Assembly: GCA_963775185.1 (NCBI GenBank)
Contig: CAVZIE010000037.1
Coordinates: forward strand, 372,001 to 436,000
From: JAPSGB01 sp963775185
GTDB taxonomy: Bacteria; Myxococcota_A; Polyangia; Polyangiales; Polyangiaceae
DNA length: 64,000 nt
Direction of reading: 5' to 3'
Positions 43,602 through 52,200 of this stretch are shown in pieces. Below the pieces are notes generated by a model that made no database searches, was not told where the DNA came from, and worked only from the letters and a program-made list of their open reading frames with translations. How positions within the stretch are numbered: position 1 is the stretch's first letter; each line of letters opens with the position of its first letter. A program made the position numbers and the translations under genes.

Positions 43602-44513
43602 ATGCGGGTCCTCGTGGTCGGCACCGGCGCCGTCGGCGGCTACTTCGGCGGCAAGCTGGCCGCTCGGGGGCACGAGGTCGTGTTCCTGGCGCGCGGCGCC
43701 CACGGCGCGGCGATCCGCGACCACGGGCTCAAGCTCACGACCCCCGACGGCGAAATCGACGTCCACGGCCGCGTGATCGGCGACATCGCCGAAGCCAGCG
43801 GCCTCGACGCGGAGGTGGCGTTGGTGGCCGTGAAAGTCGCCAGTCTGCGCGACGTCGCCGCCGGCACCGGCGCGGCGCTCGCGCCGGGCGGCGTGGCGAT
43901 CCCCCTGGAAAATGGCCTCGACTCCGAAGTCGTGCTCGCGGACGTGATCGGTCGCGAGCGCGTGATCGGCGCCACCGCGCAGATGAACTGCCGTCTCGCC
44001 GGCCCCGGTCACGTGCGGCTCGAGGGCGGCGGGATGATGACGCTCGCCGCGCTGGACGCGACACAGCAGCCGATCGCCCAGCGCCTCGCCGCGACCTTCG
44101 GCGAGGCCTTCCCCTGCCACGTCGACGACGACCTGCAGCGCATGCTGTGGCAGAAGCTGCTGTGGAACGCGCCGTTCAACGCGATCTGCGCGCTGACGCG
44201 GCTGTCGGCGGGCCGCGTCATGCAGGCTCCGGAGCTCGCCGGTCTGGTCGAACGCGCGATGCACGAGGTGATCGCGGTGGCGCGCGCGGAGGGCGTGGAC
44301 GTGTCGGAGGCGGCGATCGCCCCGCTGCTCGGGTTCACGCGCGCCGTGCTCGGCGACGTGGTGCCGTCGATGCTGCAGGATGTGCTCGCCGGGCGCAGCA
44401 CGGAGGCCGACGCGCTCCAGGGCGCGGTGGTCGCCCGCGCCGACAAGCACGCCCTCGAAGTGCCGATCCACCGCACACTGCTCGCGCTCATGCACGGGCT
44501 GGAGACCTCGTGA
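43602..44513 (+). CDS. panE: 2-Dehydropantoate 2-reductase
   Basis: A 303-aa ketopantoate reductase-family protein: NADPH-binding GTGAVGGYFGGKLA, then AVKVASLRDVAA, IPLENGLDSEVVL, and the C-terminal helical domain with WQKLLWNAPFNAICALT (the catalytic Lys is in the WxKLxxNxxxN motif). It normally makes pantoate for coenzyme A. Its stop overlaps the start of an ATP-grasp ligase (GTGA), a pairing that suggests the product may be used in a different ligation, so panE is a family name rather than a proven role. Confidence 0.88.
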   Translation: MRVLVVGTGAVGGYFGGKLAARGHEVVFLARGAHGAAIRDHGLKLTTPDGEIDVHGRVIGDIAEASGLDAEVALVAVKVASLRDVAAGTGAALAPGGVAIPLENGLDSEVVLADVIGRERVIGATAQMNCRLAGPGHVRLEGGGMMTLAALDATQQPIAQRLAATFGEAFPCHVDDDLQRMLWQKLLWNAPFNAICALTRLSAGRVMQAPELAGLVERAMHEVIAVARAEGVDVSEAAIAPLLGFTRAVLGDVVPSMLQDVLAGRSTEADALQGAVVARADKHALEVPIHRTLLALMHGLETS

Positions 44514-46075
44514 AGAAGCTCGTGAGCTATCGCCCCCCGCCGCTGCTCTCGCCCGAGTCCGAACGCTCGGAGTTCAAGCTGCTACAGCAGAAGCTGGCCG
44601 ACCGCTGGCAGCGCTGGAACGACATCGAAGGCGGGCCGAGCGACATCGTGGTCATCCCTTCGCTCTCGCTCGACGGCTTCCAGCTCGCGGCGATTCCCGG
44701 CATCAATCACTACGAGGAGCGCATGCTCTTCACGCTGGGGCGGCTGCGCAACCCGCGCGCGCGACTCGTCTACGTCACGTCGCAGCCGCTCGACCCGGCG
44801 CTGGTGGACTACTACCTGGCGCTGATCGGCGGCATCCCGACCGCGCACGCGCGGGAGCGTCTCGCGCTGCTCTCGACCTACGACGCGACGCCGCGCAGCC
44901 TCACCGAGAAGATCCTGGAGCGACCGCGGCTGATCCAGCGCATCCGCGACTGGATCGACGCGGATCGCGCCCACATGACCGTATTCACGGTCAGCGAGCG
45001 CGAGCGGCGCCTCGCGGTCGCGCTCGGGATCCCGCTGTACGGCGTCGACCCGGATCTGCTGCACCTGGGCACGAAGAGCGGGTCGCGGGAGATCTTCCGC
45101 GAGGCCGGCATCTCCATGCCGCCGGGCGTGGAGAACCTGCGCACCGAAGCCGACGTCGCCGAGAGCGTGGCCGGACTCTGGGAAGAGCACCCGTCGACCG
45201 AGCGCATCGTCGTGAAGCTCGACCAAGGCTTCAGCGGCGAAGGCAACGCGCTGCTTTCGCTCGACGCGCTCCGCGGCGTGGCGCCCGGCGACGCGCCGCA
45301 CGGCACGCGTGTGGACGCGATCACCGAGGCGCTCGGCGGCATGGACTTCACGAGCCCCGACGAGAGCTGGCCGCGCTTCCGCAGCGAGCTCGAGCGCATG
45401 GGCGGAGTCGTAGAGCTCTACCTGGAGGGCCGTCGCAAGACGAGCCCCAGCGCCCAGCTTCGCATCAACCCGCGTGGCGAACTGCAAGCCATGAGCACGC
45501 ACGATCAGGTGCTCGGCGGCGCCAGCGGCCAGGTCTACCTCGGTTGCCGCTTCCCGGCGGACGAAGCGTACCGGCTCGCGCTGCAGGAGGACGCCCTGGC
45601 CGTCGGCCGCGTGCTCGTCGAGCGCGGCTGCGTCGGGCGCGTCGGCGTCGACTTCATCGCCGTCGAGGACGACCGCGGCGCCTGGAGTCGCTACGCCATC
45701 GAGATCAACCTGCGCATGACCGGAACGACGCACCCGATCATGACGATGAAGCTCTTGAACGACGGCAACTACGACCCGGACCACGGGCTCTACGTCACCC
45801 ATCGCGGCGAGCCGCGCTTCTACGTGTCGACGGACACGCTGATGGCGCCCCACTACCGCGGCCTGCTGCCCGAGGACCTGCTCGACCTCGCGGCGGTTCA
45901 CCAGCTGCACTACCAGCCGTGGAACGAGACCGGCGTGGTGTTCCACCTGATGGGGGCCCTGTCCCAGTTCGGGAAGCTAGGACTGACAGCCATCGGCGCA
46001 TCCATGAGCGAGGCGGAGCGCTTCTACGAGCGTGCCCGGGAAGTCCTCGACGCCGAGACGCGGCCGGGCAGCTGA
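44510..46075 (+). CDS. ATP-grasp peptide ligase-like protein (PGM1-related)
   Basis: A 521-aa protein from GTG 44510, coupled to panE. The ATP-grasp fold spans about 200-440: REIFREAGISMPPGVEN, RIVVKLDQGFSGEGNALL and a C-terminal metal/substrate segment FIAVEDDRGAWSRYAIEIN-LRMTGTTHP. It resembles PGM1-type peptide ligases of pheganomycin biosynthesis, which join carboxylates to amines using ATP. The N-terminal ~190 residues (HYEERMLFTLGRLRNPRARL, ERPRLIQRIRDWI) are a conserved partner domain. With the ketopantoate reductase this may make a pantoate- or hydroxy-acid-amide. No peptide precursor or NRPS gene is near. Confidence 0.82.
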   Translation: MKKLVSYRPPPLLSPESERSEFKLLQQKLADRWQRWNDIEGGPSDIVVIPSLSLDGFQLAAIPGINHYEERMLFTLGRLRNPRARLVYVTSQPLDPALVDYYLALIGGIPTAHARERLALLSTYDATPRSLTEKILERPRLIQRIRDWIDADRAHMTVFTVSERERRLAVALGIPLYGVDPDLLHLGTKSGSREIFREAGISMPPGVENLRTEADVAESVAGLWEEHPSTERIVVKLDQGFSGEGNALLSLDALRGVAPGDAPHGTRVDAITEALGGMDFTSPDESWPRFRSELERMGGVVELYLEGRRKTSPSAQLRINPRGELQAMSTHDQVLGGASGQVYLGCRFPADEAYRLALQEDALAVGRVLVERGCVGRVGVDFIAVEDDRGAWSRYAIEINLRMTGTTHPIMTMKLLNDGNYDPDHGLYVTHRGEPRFYVSTDTLMAPHYRGLLPEDLLDLAAVHQLHYQPWNETGVVFHLMGALSQFGKLGLTAIGASMSEAERFYERAREVLDAETRPGS

Positions 46076-46149
46076 TCGAACACGCTCCTGCTCTCCACCC
46101 GGCCGGAAACGCTGGAACAGGCCCGGGGGAGCCAATCCGGCAGGAGGGT

Positions 46150-46164
46150 CGTTCCGGCGCGGAA
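46150..46164 (-). repeat. Dispersed 18-bp element, copy 8
   Basis: On the minus strand TTCCGCGCCGGAACG, matching the consensus except A for C at the centre, in the 180-bp gap after the ATP-grasp gene. The same gap contains other GC-rich inverted segments around 46207-46235. Confidence 0.5.
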
Positions 46165-46255
46165 TTCCGGGTCGCGACGCCGCGCTCCGGCGCGGCCGAG
46201 CGCTTGTTCGGTGCCGGGCTCCCCTGCGGAAGCCGGTTGAGCTAGGTTACCGGTC

Positions 46256-46678
46256 ATGTTGGGCGGAAGTGGGAGCTCGCTGGATCCCCTGTTCGCGGAG
46301 CTCGCGCGCCTGCAGCGGGCGTGGCCGGGGGGCGGCTGGAGCTGGGACGGTCGGCTGCTGTGCGTCGCGTCGTCTTTCGACAAGGAGATCGCCCGCGAAG
46401 CGCGCAGCGCGGCCTCGCTCGCGCTGCCGATCGAATGGAGAAGCGCGACCATCCGCGACGCCCCGTCGATCGTGCGGGAGATCGCCGAGACCGCCGGCGG
46501 CGTGCGCTCCGACCAGCTGCTCTTGTGCACCGAGCCGGTCGTCGGCGTGATCGCGTTCGGCCTGTGGTGGCCGTGGAACGACGAGAGCACGACCTCGCTC
46601 CGCGTCGGGCTCGCCGGGCGCGCGACAGAGCGCGACCAGGAACGCTTCCGCGACATGTTCGGCGCCAGCGTCGGCTGA
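46256..46678 (+). CDS. Hypothetical protein
   Basis: A 140-aa soluble protein from ATG 46256. Alternating helices and strands with several Trp (WPGGGWSWDG, FGLWWPWND) and no known motif. No signal peptide. Followed by a tandem-repeat gap. Function unknown. Confidence 0.62.
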   Translation: MLGGSGSSLDPLFAELARLQRAWPGGGWSWDGRLLCVASSFDKEIAREARSAASLALPIEWRSATIRDAPSIVREIAETAGGVRSDQLLLCTEPVVGVIAFGLWWPWNDESTTSLRVGLAGRATERDQERFRDMFGASVG

Positions 46679-46695
46679 AGGCCGCCGCGCCGCAC

Positions 46696-46830
46696 CCTCG
46701 CCGCGACGCACCCGCCGTGCACGCGTTCGCGACGCACCTCCGCCGCGACGCGCCCGCGGTGCACGCGTTCCCAACGCACCTCCGCCGCGACGCGCCCGCG
46801 ACGCGCCCGCCGTGCACGCAGTTCGACGCG
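46696..46830. repeat. 42-bp imperfect tandem repeat
   Basis: Three units of 41-51 bp starting at 46696, 46737 and 46779, sharing CCTCCGCCGCGACGCG then CCGTGCACGCGTTC. The third is expanded by an internal CCGCGACGCG duplication. It lies in the 293-bp gap between a hypothetical gene and the phosphoesterase; no gene start or terminator is visible in it. The ~42-bp period keeps any overlapping frame open (14-residue repeats), but no coding signal supports translation. Confidence 0.7.
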
Positions 46831-46879
46831 CGGCGCGGCGCGCCACGGCGTTGCCGCGCCGCGCCCGCGCGGCGCGGGG

Positions 46880-46897
46880 TTCCGCGCCGGAACGGCA
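46880..46897 (+). repeat. Dispersed 18-bp element, copy 9
   Basis: TTCCGCGCCGGAACGGCA, one mismatch to consensus, about 75 bp before the phosphoesterase start and just after the tandem repeat. Confidence 0.55.
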
Positions 46898-46971
46898 GGC
46901 AGGCCGATCGGGCAAGTCGGATGACGCTTCGGTGACGGCGCGCTACGCTTGTCGTGATCGGAGCCACGAAC

Positions 46972-47940
46972 ATGAGGCGATTCCGGGCACTTGATTTCGC
47001 AACTCCCGGGCTCGCCGCGCTGGCCGTCTTGGGCTGCGGGAATAGCGACGGCGGCAGCGGCAGCGGGCCGACCTCCCATGCCATCAAGACGGTCTTCCTG
47101 ATCGTGATGGAGAACAAGCCGCTGATCGAGGTCGAGGGCAACGCGAGCGCGCCGTACATCAACGACACGCTGTTGCCGATGGCGTCCCGCGCGGAGGCGT
47201 ACAAGGGCCCGAAGGACGGCGCCCTGCACCCGAGCGAGCCGAACTACATCTGGCTCGAGGCCGGCGACAATCTCGGCATCACCAACGACAACGATCCGGC
47301 GCAAAATCACCAGAGCACGACCGATCATCTCGTGACCTACATGGAGAAGGCCGGCGTGACGTGGAAGGCGTACCAGGAGGACATCTCCGGTACGGAGTGC
47401 CCGCTCTCCGGCGTCGGCGACTACAAGCCGAAGCACGACCCCATGGTGTTCTTCGACGACGTGACGGACACGAACGACCCGCAGTCGCAGCACTGCATCG
47501 AGCACAATCGCCCGCTCGCGGAGCTGGATGCGGACCTCGCCGCGGGCCACGCCGCCCAGTACAACCTGGTGACGCCGAACCAGTGCAACGACATGCACAG
47601 CGCGTGCGCGCCCCTGAACGACAAGGTGGCCCAAGGCGACCAGTGGCTCGCCGAGTGGGTCCCGAAGATCATGGCGTCGCCGCAGTACCAGGACGGCGGC
47701 GCGCTGTTCATCACCTGGGACGAGGCCGAGCTCTTCGACACCTGCCTCGGCAACTGCGAGATCGGGATGATCGTGGTGTCACCGCTGGGAAAGGGCGGCG
47801 GCTACTCGAACACCGTCGCCTACGATCACAGCTCGACGCTGAAGTCCGTGCAGGAGATTTTCGGGATCAAGCCGCTGCTGCGAGCCGCCGGCGCCCCTTC
47901 CACGAACGATCTGGCGGACCTGTTCCGGACCTTCCCGTAG
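46972..47940 (+). CDS. Lipoprotein phosphoesterase (AcpA/phospholipase C-like)
   Basis: A 322-aa protein. ATG 46972 has CGGAG eight bases upstream; an earlier in-frame GTG (46954) is less likely. The lipobox is AVLGC. The mature part matches the phosphoesterase family that includes acid phosphatase AcpA and phospholipase C: FLIVMENKPLIEVEG, PNYIWLEAGDNLGI, a metal-binding TWDEAELFD and VVSPLGKGGGYSNTVAYDHSS near the C-terminus. It probably cleaves phosphomonoesters or phospholipids outside the cytoplasmic membrane. The catalytic nucleophile cannot be fixed with certainty here. Confidence 0.85.
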   Translation: MRRFRALDFATPGLAALAVLGCGNSDGGSGSGPTSHAIKTVFLIVMENKPLIEVEGNASAPYINDTLLPMASRAEAYKGPKDGALHPSEPNYIWLEAGDNLGITNDNDPAQNHQSTTDHLVTYMEKAGVTWKAYQEDISGTECPLSGVGDYKPKHDPMVFFDDVTDTNDPQSQHCIEHNRPLAELDADLAAGHAAQYNLVTPNQCNDMHSACAPLNDKVAQGDQWLAEWVPKIMASPQYQDGGALFITWDEAELFDTCLGNCEIGMIVVSPLGKGGGYSNTVAYDHSSTLKSVQEIFGIKPLLRAAGAPSTNDLADLFRTFP

Positions 47941-48089
47941 CGCCGCCGCCGATCTAGCGGGGCTTCGCCCCAGCTCCGGTTCCATGCACGCCACGACGCC
48001 GCGCACCGCGGCCCGAAATAACCGCGTCGCGCCGGCCCACGCGTTGCCTGTCGGCGGCGGCGGGCGCAAATCGTCGTTCTTCAAGGCCT

Positions 48090-48725
48090 CTAGCGAGCCG
48101 ACGGCGGCGCGTGCGGGCGCTTTCCGGCGAGCATCTCCGCGCTCGTCGCCAGGCGCTCCAGGCGCTCGGGCCAGTCCCAGATCGACAGCCCCGGCGTCGG
48201 CTCGTCCAGGCGGGAGCGCGCGTCCTTGTAGGTGCTGCACATGCCGATCACGAGCTGGTTCTTCTGCAGCTCCATCTTCGCCTTCTCCTTGTCGTCCTTG
48301 GGCGGCTTCTGGAAGTAGGGCGAGGCGTCGAGGATCTTCCGGGAGACGATCGGACAGCGCTTGGCGGCGGCGTCGAGCGCGACGCGCAGCCGGCGGTCCC
48401 GCGCGCCGTCGCGCGGCGGCTGGTAGTCGGCGCCACCGAGGTTCCAGCGCCACCACGTCAGACGGCCCTGGACCCCCCTGCACAGATCGCCGGCTCCCGC
48501 GATGTTGTCCCGCTCGACCGTCGCCGCGTCGGGGAACACGCGGGACAGCCACGGGTGCGTCGCCTTCTGCGTGGTGCGAGTCGCGGAGATGAAGCGATCG
48601 CACGCCGCGTCCGCCCGCGACCGCGCCGAGACGTTCCGGTAGACGTTGTAGCCGTAGACCGCGGCGGCCGCGCCAAGCACGACCGCGACGGCGACGATCA
48701 GCCGCTTGCGGCCGGCGAGAGTCAT
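48090..48725 (-). CDS. Membrane-anchored hypothetical protein
   Basis: A 211-aa protein with an uncleaved-type N-terminal membrane anchor (about 8-28, LIVAVAVVLGAAAAVYGYNVY) and a helical, charged outer part with a few Cys and Trp residues (GRLTWWRWNLGGADYQ). No known domain. It is divergent from the PilZ gene by 98 bp. Confidence 0.68.
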   Translation of the reverse strand: MTLAGRKRLIVAVAVVLGAAAAVYGYNVYRNVSARSRADAACDRFISATRTTQKATHPWLSRVFPDAATVERDNIAGAGDLCRGVQGRLTWWRWNLGGADYQPPRDGARDRRLRVALDAAAKRCPIVSRKILDASPYFQKPPKDDKEKAKMELQKNQLVIGMCSTYKDARSRLDEPTPGLSIWDWPERLERLATSAEMLAGKRPHAPPSAR

Positions 48726-48823
48726 CGCGTGCGCAAAGCTAGCACGAAGCCCGGGCGCGGGGGCCTGCGCAGGCGGAGATGACCGGCCCAGCGTCGCCGC
48801 AAGATGCGGTATCCTTTGGGGCT

Positions 48824-49162
48824 ATGAACGAGCGCCGCACGACCCATCGTGTCCAGGTCTGGCTCCCGGTGAAGGTCGACGCCCTGCGCGAGGGCATCGC
48901 CGTCACCCACGACGCGAGCGAACGTGGACTCTTGATGGTCACCGCCAGCCGACTGGACCCGGGTTCCGCCGTCACCGTCGTGCTCAAGGCACCGGACGGC
49001 ACCGAGACGCACCACCTGAGCGGACGGGTCGTGCGCGTCGAGACGAACACGGACGATCCCCAGGGACTCTGGCCACATCGCATGGCCGTTGAGTTCGATC
49101 AGCCGGCGCCGAAGCTCGAGTGGCTGATCGCAGGGCTGGTCACCGCTGCCGAACACGAGTAG
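48824..49162 (+). CDS. Single-domain PilZ protein
   Basis: A 112-aa PilZ protein. The start is ATG 48824 (MNERRTTHRV); the open frame upstream to 48779 is not needed. c-di-GMP motifs are complete: R-x-x-x-R in RRTTHR and D-x-S-x-x-G in HDASERG. A typical beta-barrel follows (VVLKAPDGTETHHLSGRVVRV). It is a likely effector for the diguanylate cyclase at 34761 or others. A strong bidirectional terminator follows. Confidence 0.9.
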   Translation: MNERRTTHRVQVWLPVKVDALREGIAVTHDASERGLLMVTASRLDPGSAVTVVLKAPDGTETHHLSGRVVRVETNTDDPQGLWPHRMAVEFDQPAPKLEWLIAGLVTAAEHE

Positions 49163-49182
49163 CTCCCGAGCGCCCAAATGCA

Positions 49183-49211
49183 TCGAGGCCCGGCACTAGG
49201 CCGGGCCTCGA
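49183..49211. terminator. Bidirectional intrinsic terminator
   Basis: TCGAGGCCCGGC and GCCGGGCCTCGA form a perfect 12-bp stem with loop ACTAG between two convergent genes (PilZ and metzincin). A pyrimidine-rich TCTTCTCTGT follows on the plus strand. This is the clearest terminator in the window. Confidence 0.85.
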
Positions 49212-49234
49212 CGTCTTCTCTGTATCGAGTGGCG

Positions 49235-52200
49235 TCAGTCGCCGCTCGACGCACCCAGCGGGCCGTAGCCGAGCATGTGCCCGATCTCGCGCGTGGTGTC
49301 GAGCAGACCGACGTAGTTGGTCAGCTCCTGCACGCGCGTGTTGGCGTCGGTCGTGGTGTTCACCTGCGGCATGCCGTCGGCGTCGAGCACCAGCGTGGGC
49401 CGACCGTACTGGTCGAGCACCGCCTTGCCGTTCGCGTCCTTCTGGACCTGGTACGCCGCCATCTCGATGGCGTTGGCGCGAACCAGCATGCGCGACGCGA
49501 TGCCCTTGTCGACGGTCTTGCCGTTGATGACCTGGTTGCCGTACATGCGCGCGATGTACGTGTAGCCGTTGACCGGATCGGTGAAGCGCGCCTGCTCCGC
49601 GTCGGGGATGTTGATCTGCTCGACGCTGCCGTCGAGCCAGATGCGCATCTTGTTCACCAGCGTCATGTCCGAGTTCTCGCGCGAGAACACCGACGCGAAC
49701 ACGAGGCCCCACAGCTGCTGGTGGTAGCCGACGTTCGGGAACACGACCATCGATCCCGCGGGGCGCGTCGGCGAGTCGGCCATGAGGTCGATCATCTCCG
49801 GCGTCGGGGTCGCCGAGCCACCGGGCGCGACGTCCATACCCACGGTCTCCCAGTCCTCGGAGAGGATGCCGCCGACCATGCGGTCCACGGCGTTGGGCAG
49901 GTCGTTGCGGAAGTTGATCTTCACGCCACGACCGTCGAGGAAGTTCTCGCGGCTGATGGTGAACAGGTTCGGCCGGCCGTCGGTGAGCGCCTCGATGGCG
50001 TAGCTCTTCTCCGTGCTGAAGCCGGCGTGGTTCATCCAGTGCAGGTAGTCCCAGGAACCACCGGCGTTCGGATCGCTGTTGTAGTCCTCACCGACGAAGC
50101 GACCATCGACCGCCTGCAGGGTGAACGCCGGAGCGAAGTTACCCGTGCTGACCCCGGTGTCGTAGTACGCGCCCTTCTGACCGGGCTCGCCGAGGATCTG
50201 GGTGTAGGAGCCCGGCTCCGGCATCAGCACCGAGCGCGCGAGCAGCCCGAACATGTCGTTTTCCGACACGAGATACGGGCGGTGCCAGTTATCGTCGTTG
50301 GCGATGGTCTGGTACACCGAGTCGCCGAACGTCTGGTAGAAGGCCGTCGAGTTGGCCACCAGCCAGTGGTAGGCGCGCATCCGCTCGAAGTAGCGGTCCG
50401 CCACGCGCGACGGCAGCGACGAGCCGAAGTTGTTGACCACGTTGTACTCGCGGTTCTGACGGCGGAAGTAGTAGTACGGGTAGGTCAGGTCGAACATGCG
50501 AACGGTGTTCCGGACCACCTCGTAGGGATCGGCGCCGGCGTCGCTGTCGTTCGTGTGGAAGTAGGCGTTGTGGCTGGTGCCGTAGCGGTACCACCAGCGC
50601 ACGTCGCTCGGCGCGGTCTTCGCGTCCGAACGGACCTGCCAGTACGGCGCCGGCGAGTTGTCGCTCGGGATGGGCGTGCTGATGAAGTCCTGCCAGGCCG
50701 CGTGGTCACGCGGAGCCGGCGAGCACACCTTGCCGTGCACGATGCGCCATTCGCCGACCTGCTTCTCGGCGTCGGTGGCCGCACGGCAGTCGCGGTCCGG
50801 ATCGAAGATCTTCATCATGCGGGCGACCTCGGTGTAGTGGGTCGGCCACGCCGAGGTACCACCGAGGGCCGGGATGTTGCGCACGACGCGATCCTGCTCG
50901 GTGAGCTGGGTCTCGATGCGCGGGGCGAACGCCTGCTGGTCGGCGGGCTGGAAGACGCTGTCGTCCATCGTCTCGAGCACGCGGCCGTACAGGGCGTTCA
51001 TCACGTGGCGGTCGTAGCTGCCGAGGCCGATCGTCTCGCCGAAGCGCTCGATCTGGTACTCCATGACCGACGTGCTGCCGAAGTAGTCGATGTCCGGCCG
51101 CGAGTTCGTGGTCAGGAGCGTCGCGCCGGGCGGATCCGCTTCCTGGCCCTGCTCGTCGGCCGTCTCCGGGTCGAGGTAGCGCGGCCCCATGCACGTGGTG
51201 CCGTTGGTTGTCGGGCCGCTGCAGGCCACCGTCTTGTCGACGGCGGTCTCGTTCGAGCGGAGCTGCCAGTACTGCGGGTCGTAGTTGATCGCGTCCCACG
51301 ACGAGGCGAACTGGTGGAGCATGCCGAGCGAGTGCCCAATCTCGTGGATCGCGATGCCCTTGAAGGACTCGATCCAGAGGTCGTGGTACATCTTCTCGCC
51401 GCGTTCCTGCGCGCTCATGTCCGGGTACTTGATCTCGAACCACTTGGCGAGACCGGGCAGCGAGTAGCTGCCGACGCCGGGGGCTTCGTCCTCCATGAAG
51501 CACACGCCGCGCAAGCGGAGCTTCTCCTGGACCAGGTCGCGCCAGGCGTGGAGCGCGCCGGGGTCGAGCGCACGCAGCGGCGAGGCGATGTTCAGCACGC
51601 TGTCGCTGAGCGGCGTGGACGGGCTCGCGCCGAGGGCTCCCACCATCCAGTGCGAGTCGAGCATGTCCGTCTCGATGTGCGTGCCGAGCAGCGGCTTGAC
51701 GCGGGCGTTGAAGTCCGCGAGCGCCGTCGACTGCGTCAGCGGGTCGGCCGCAGAGTTCTTCTGCATCTGGACGAACTGGCTGTACTTCGCCGCGACGGTG
51801 GCGCCCTGGAGCGGCTTGACCGGGATGGTCTGGGCCAGATGGGCCGTGTCCACCTGGTTCACGCGCTGGTCGAGCTGCGCCTTCGTGAACGTCTTCGGCA
51901 GGTAGCCGTTGTTCATGTAGTGCGCGTAGTTCGCCGCCGGGGTGCCGTTGGTGATGTCGTCGATGGTGAGATCACCCTGGGCGACCTGGAGGATGTCGCG
52001 CTGCTGGCCGGCGGCGTAGGTCGCCGAGCGGCCCATGATCTCGGCGGCGCCGCCGATGATCTGGCCCGTCAGCGGGTCCGCGTTCCAGTCGGCGATGCCG
52101 CCCCAGGGGGCGCGCGAGTCGTACGGCCAGTAGAAGATGAAGTTCTTCCGGAGGTCGCCGGCGCGGGCCGTCTGGCCTGGCTCGCCGCAGGTGCCCTTGT

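Noticed and set aside
46321..46935. A 204-codon frame over the hypothetical gene and the 42-bp repeat
   Set aside because: It overlaps the gene at 46256 in another frame and is Arg-rich; the 14-residue repeat in it only reflects the DNA period.
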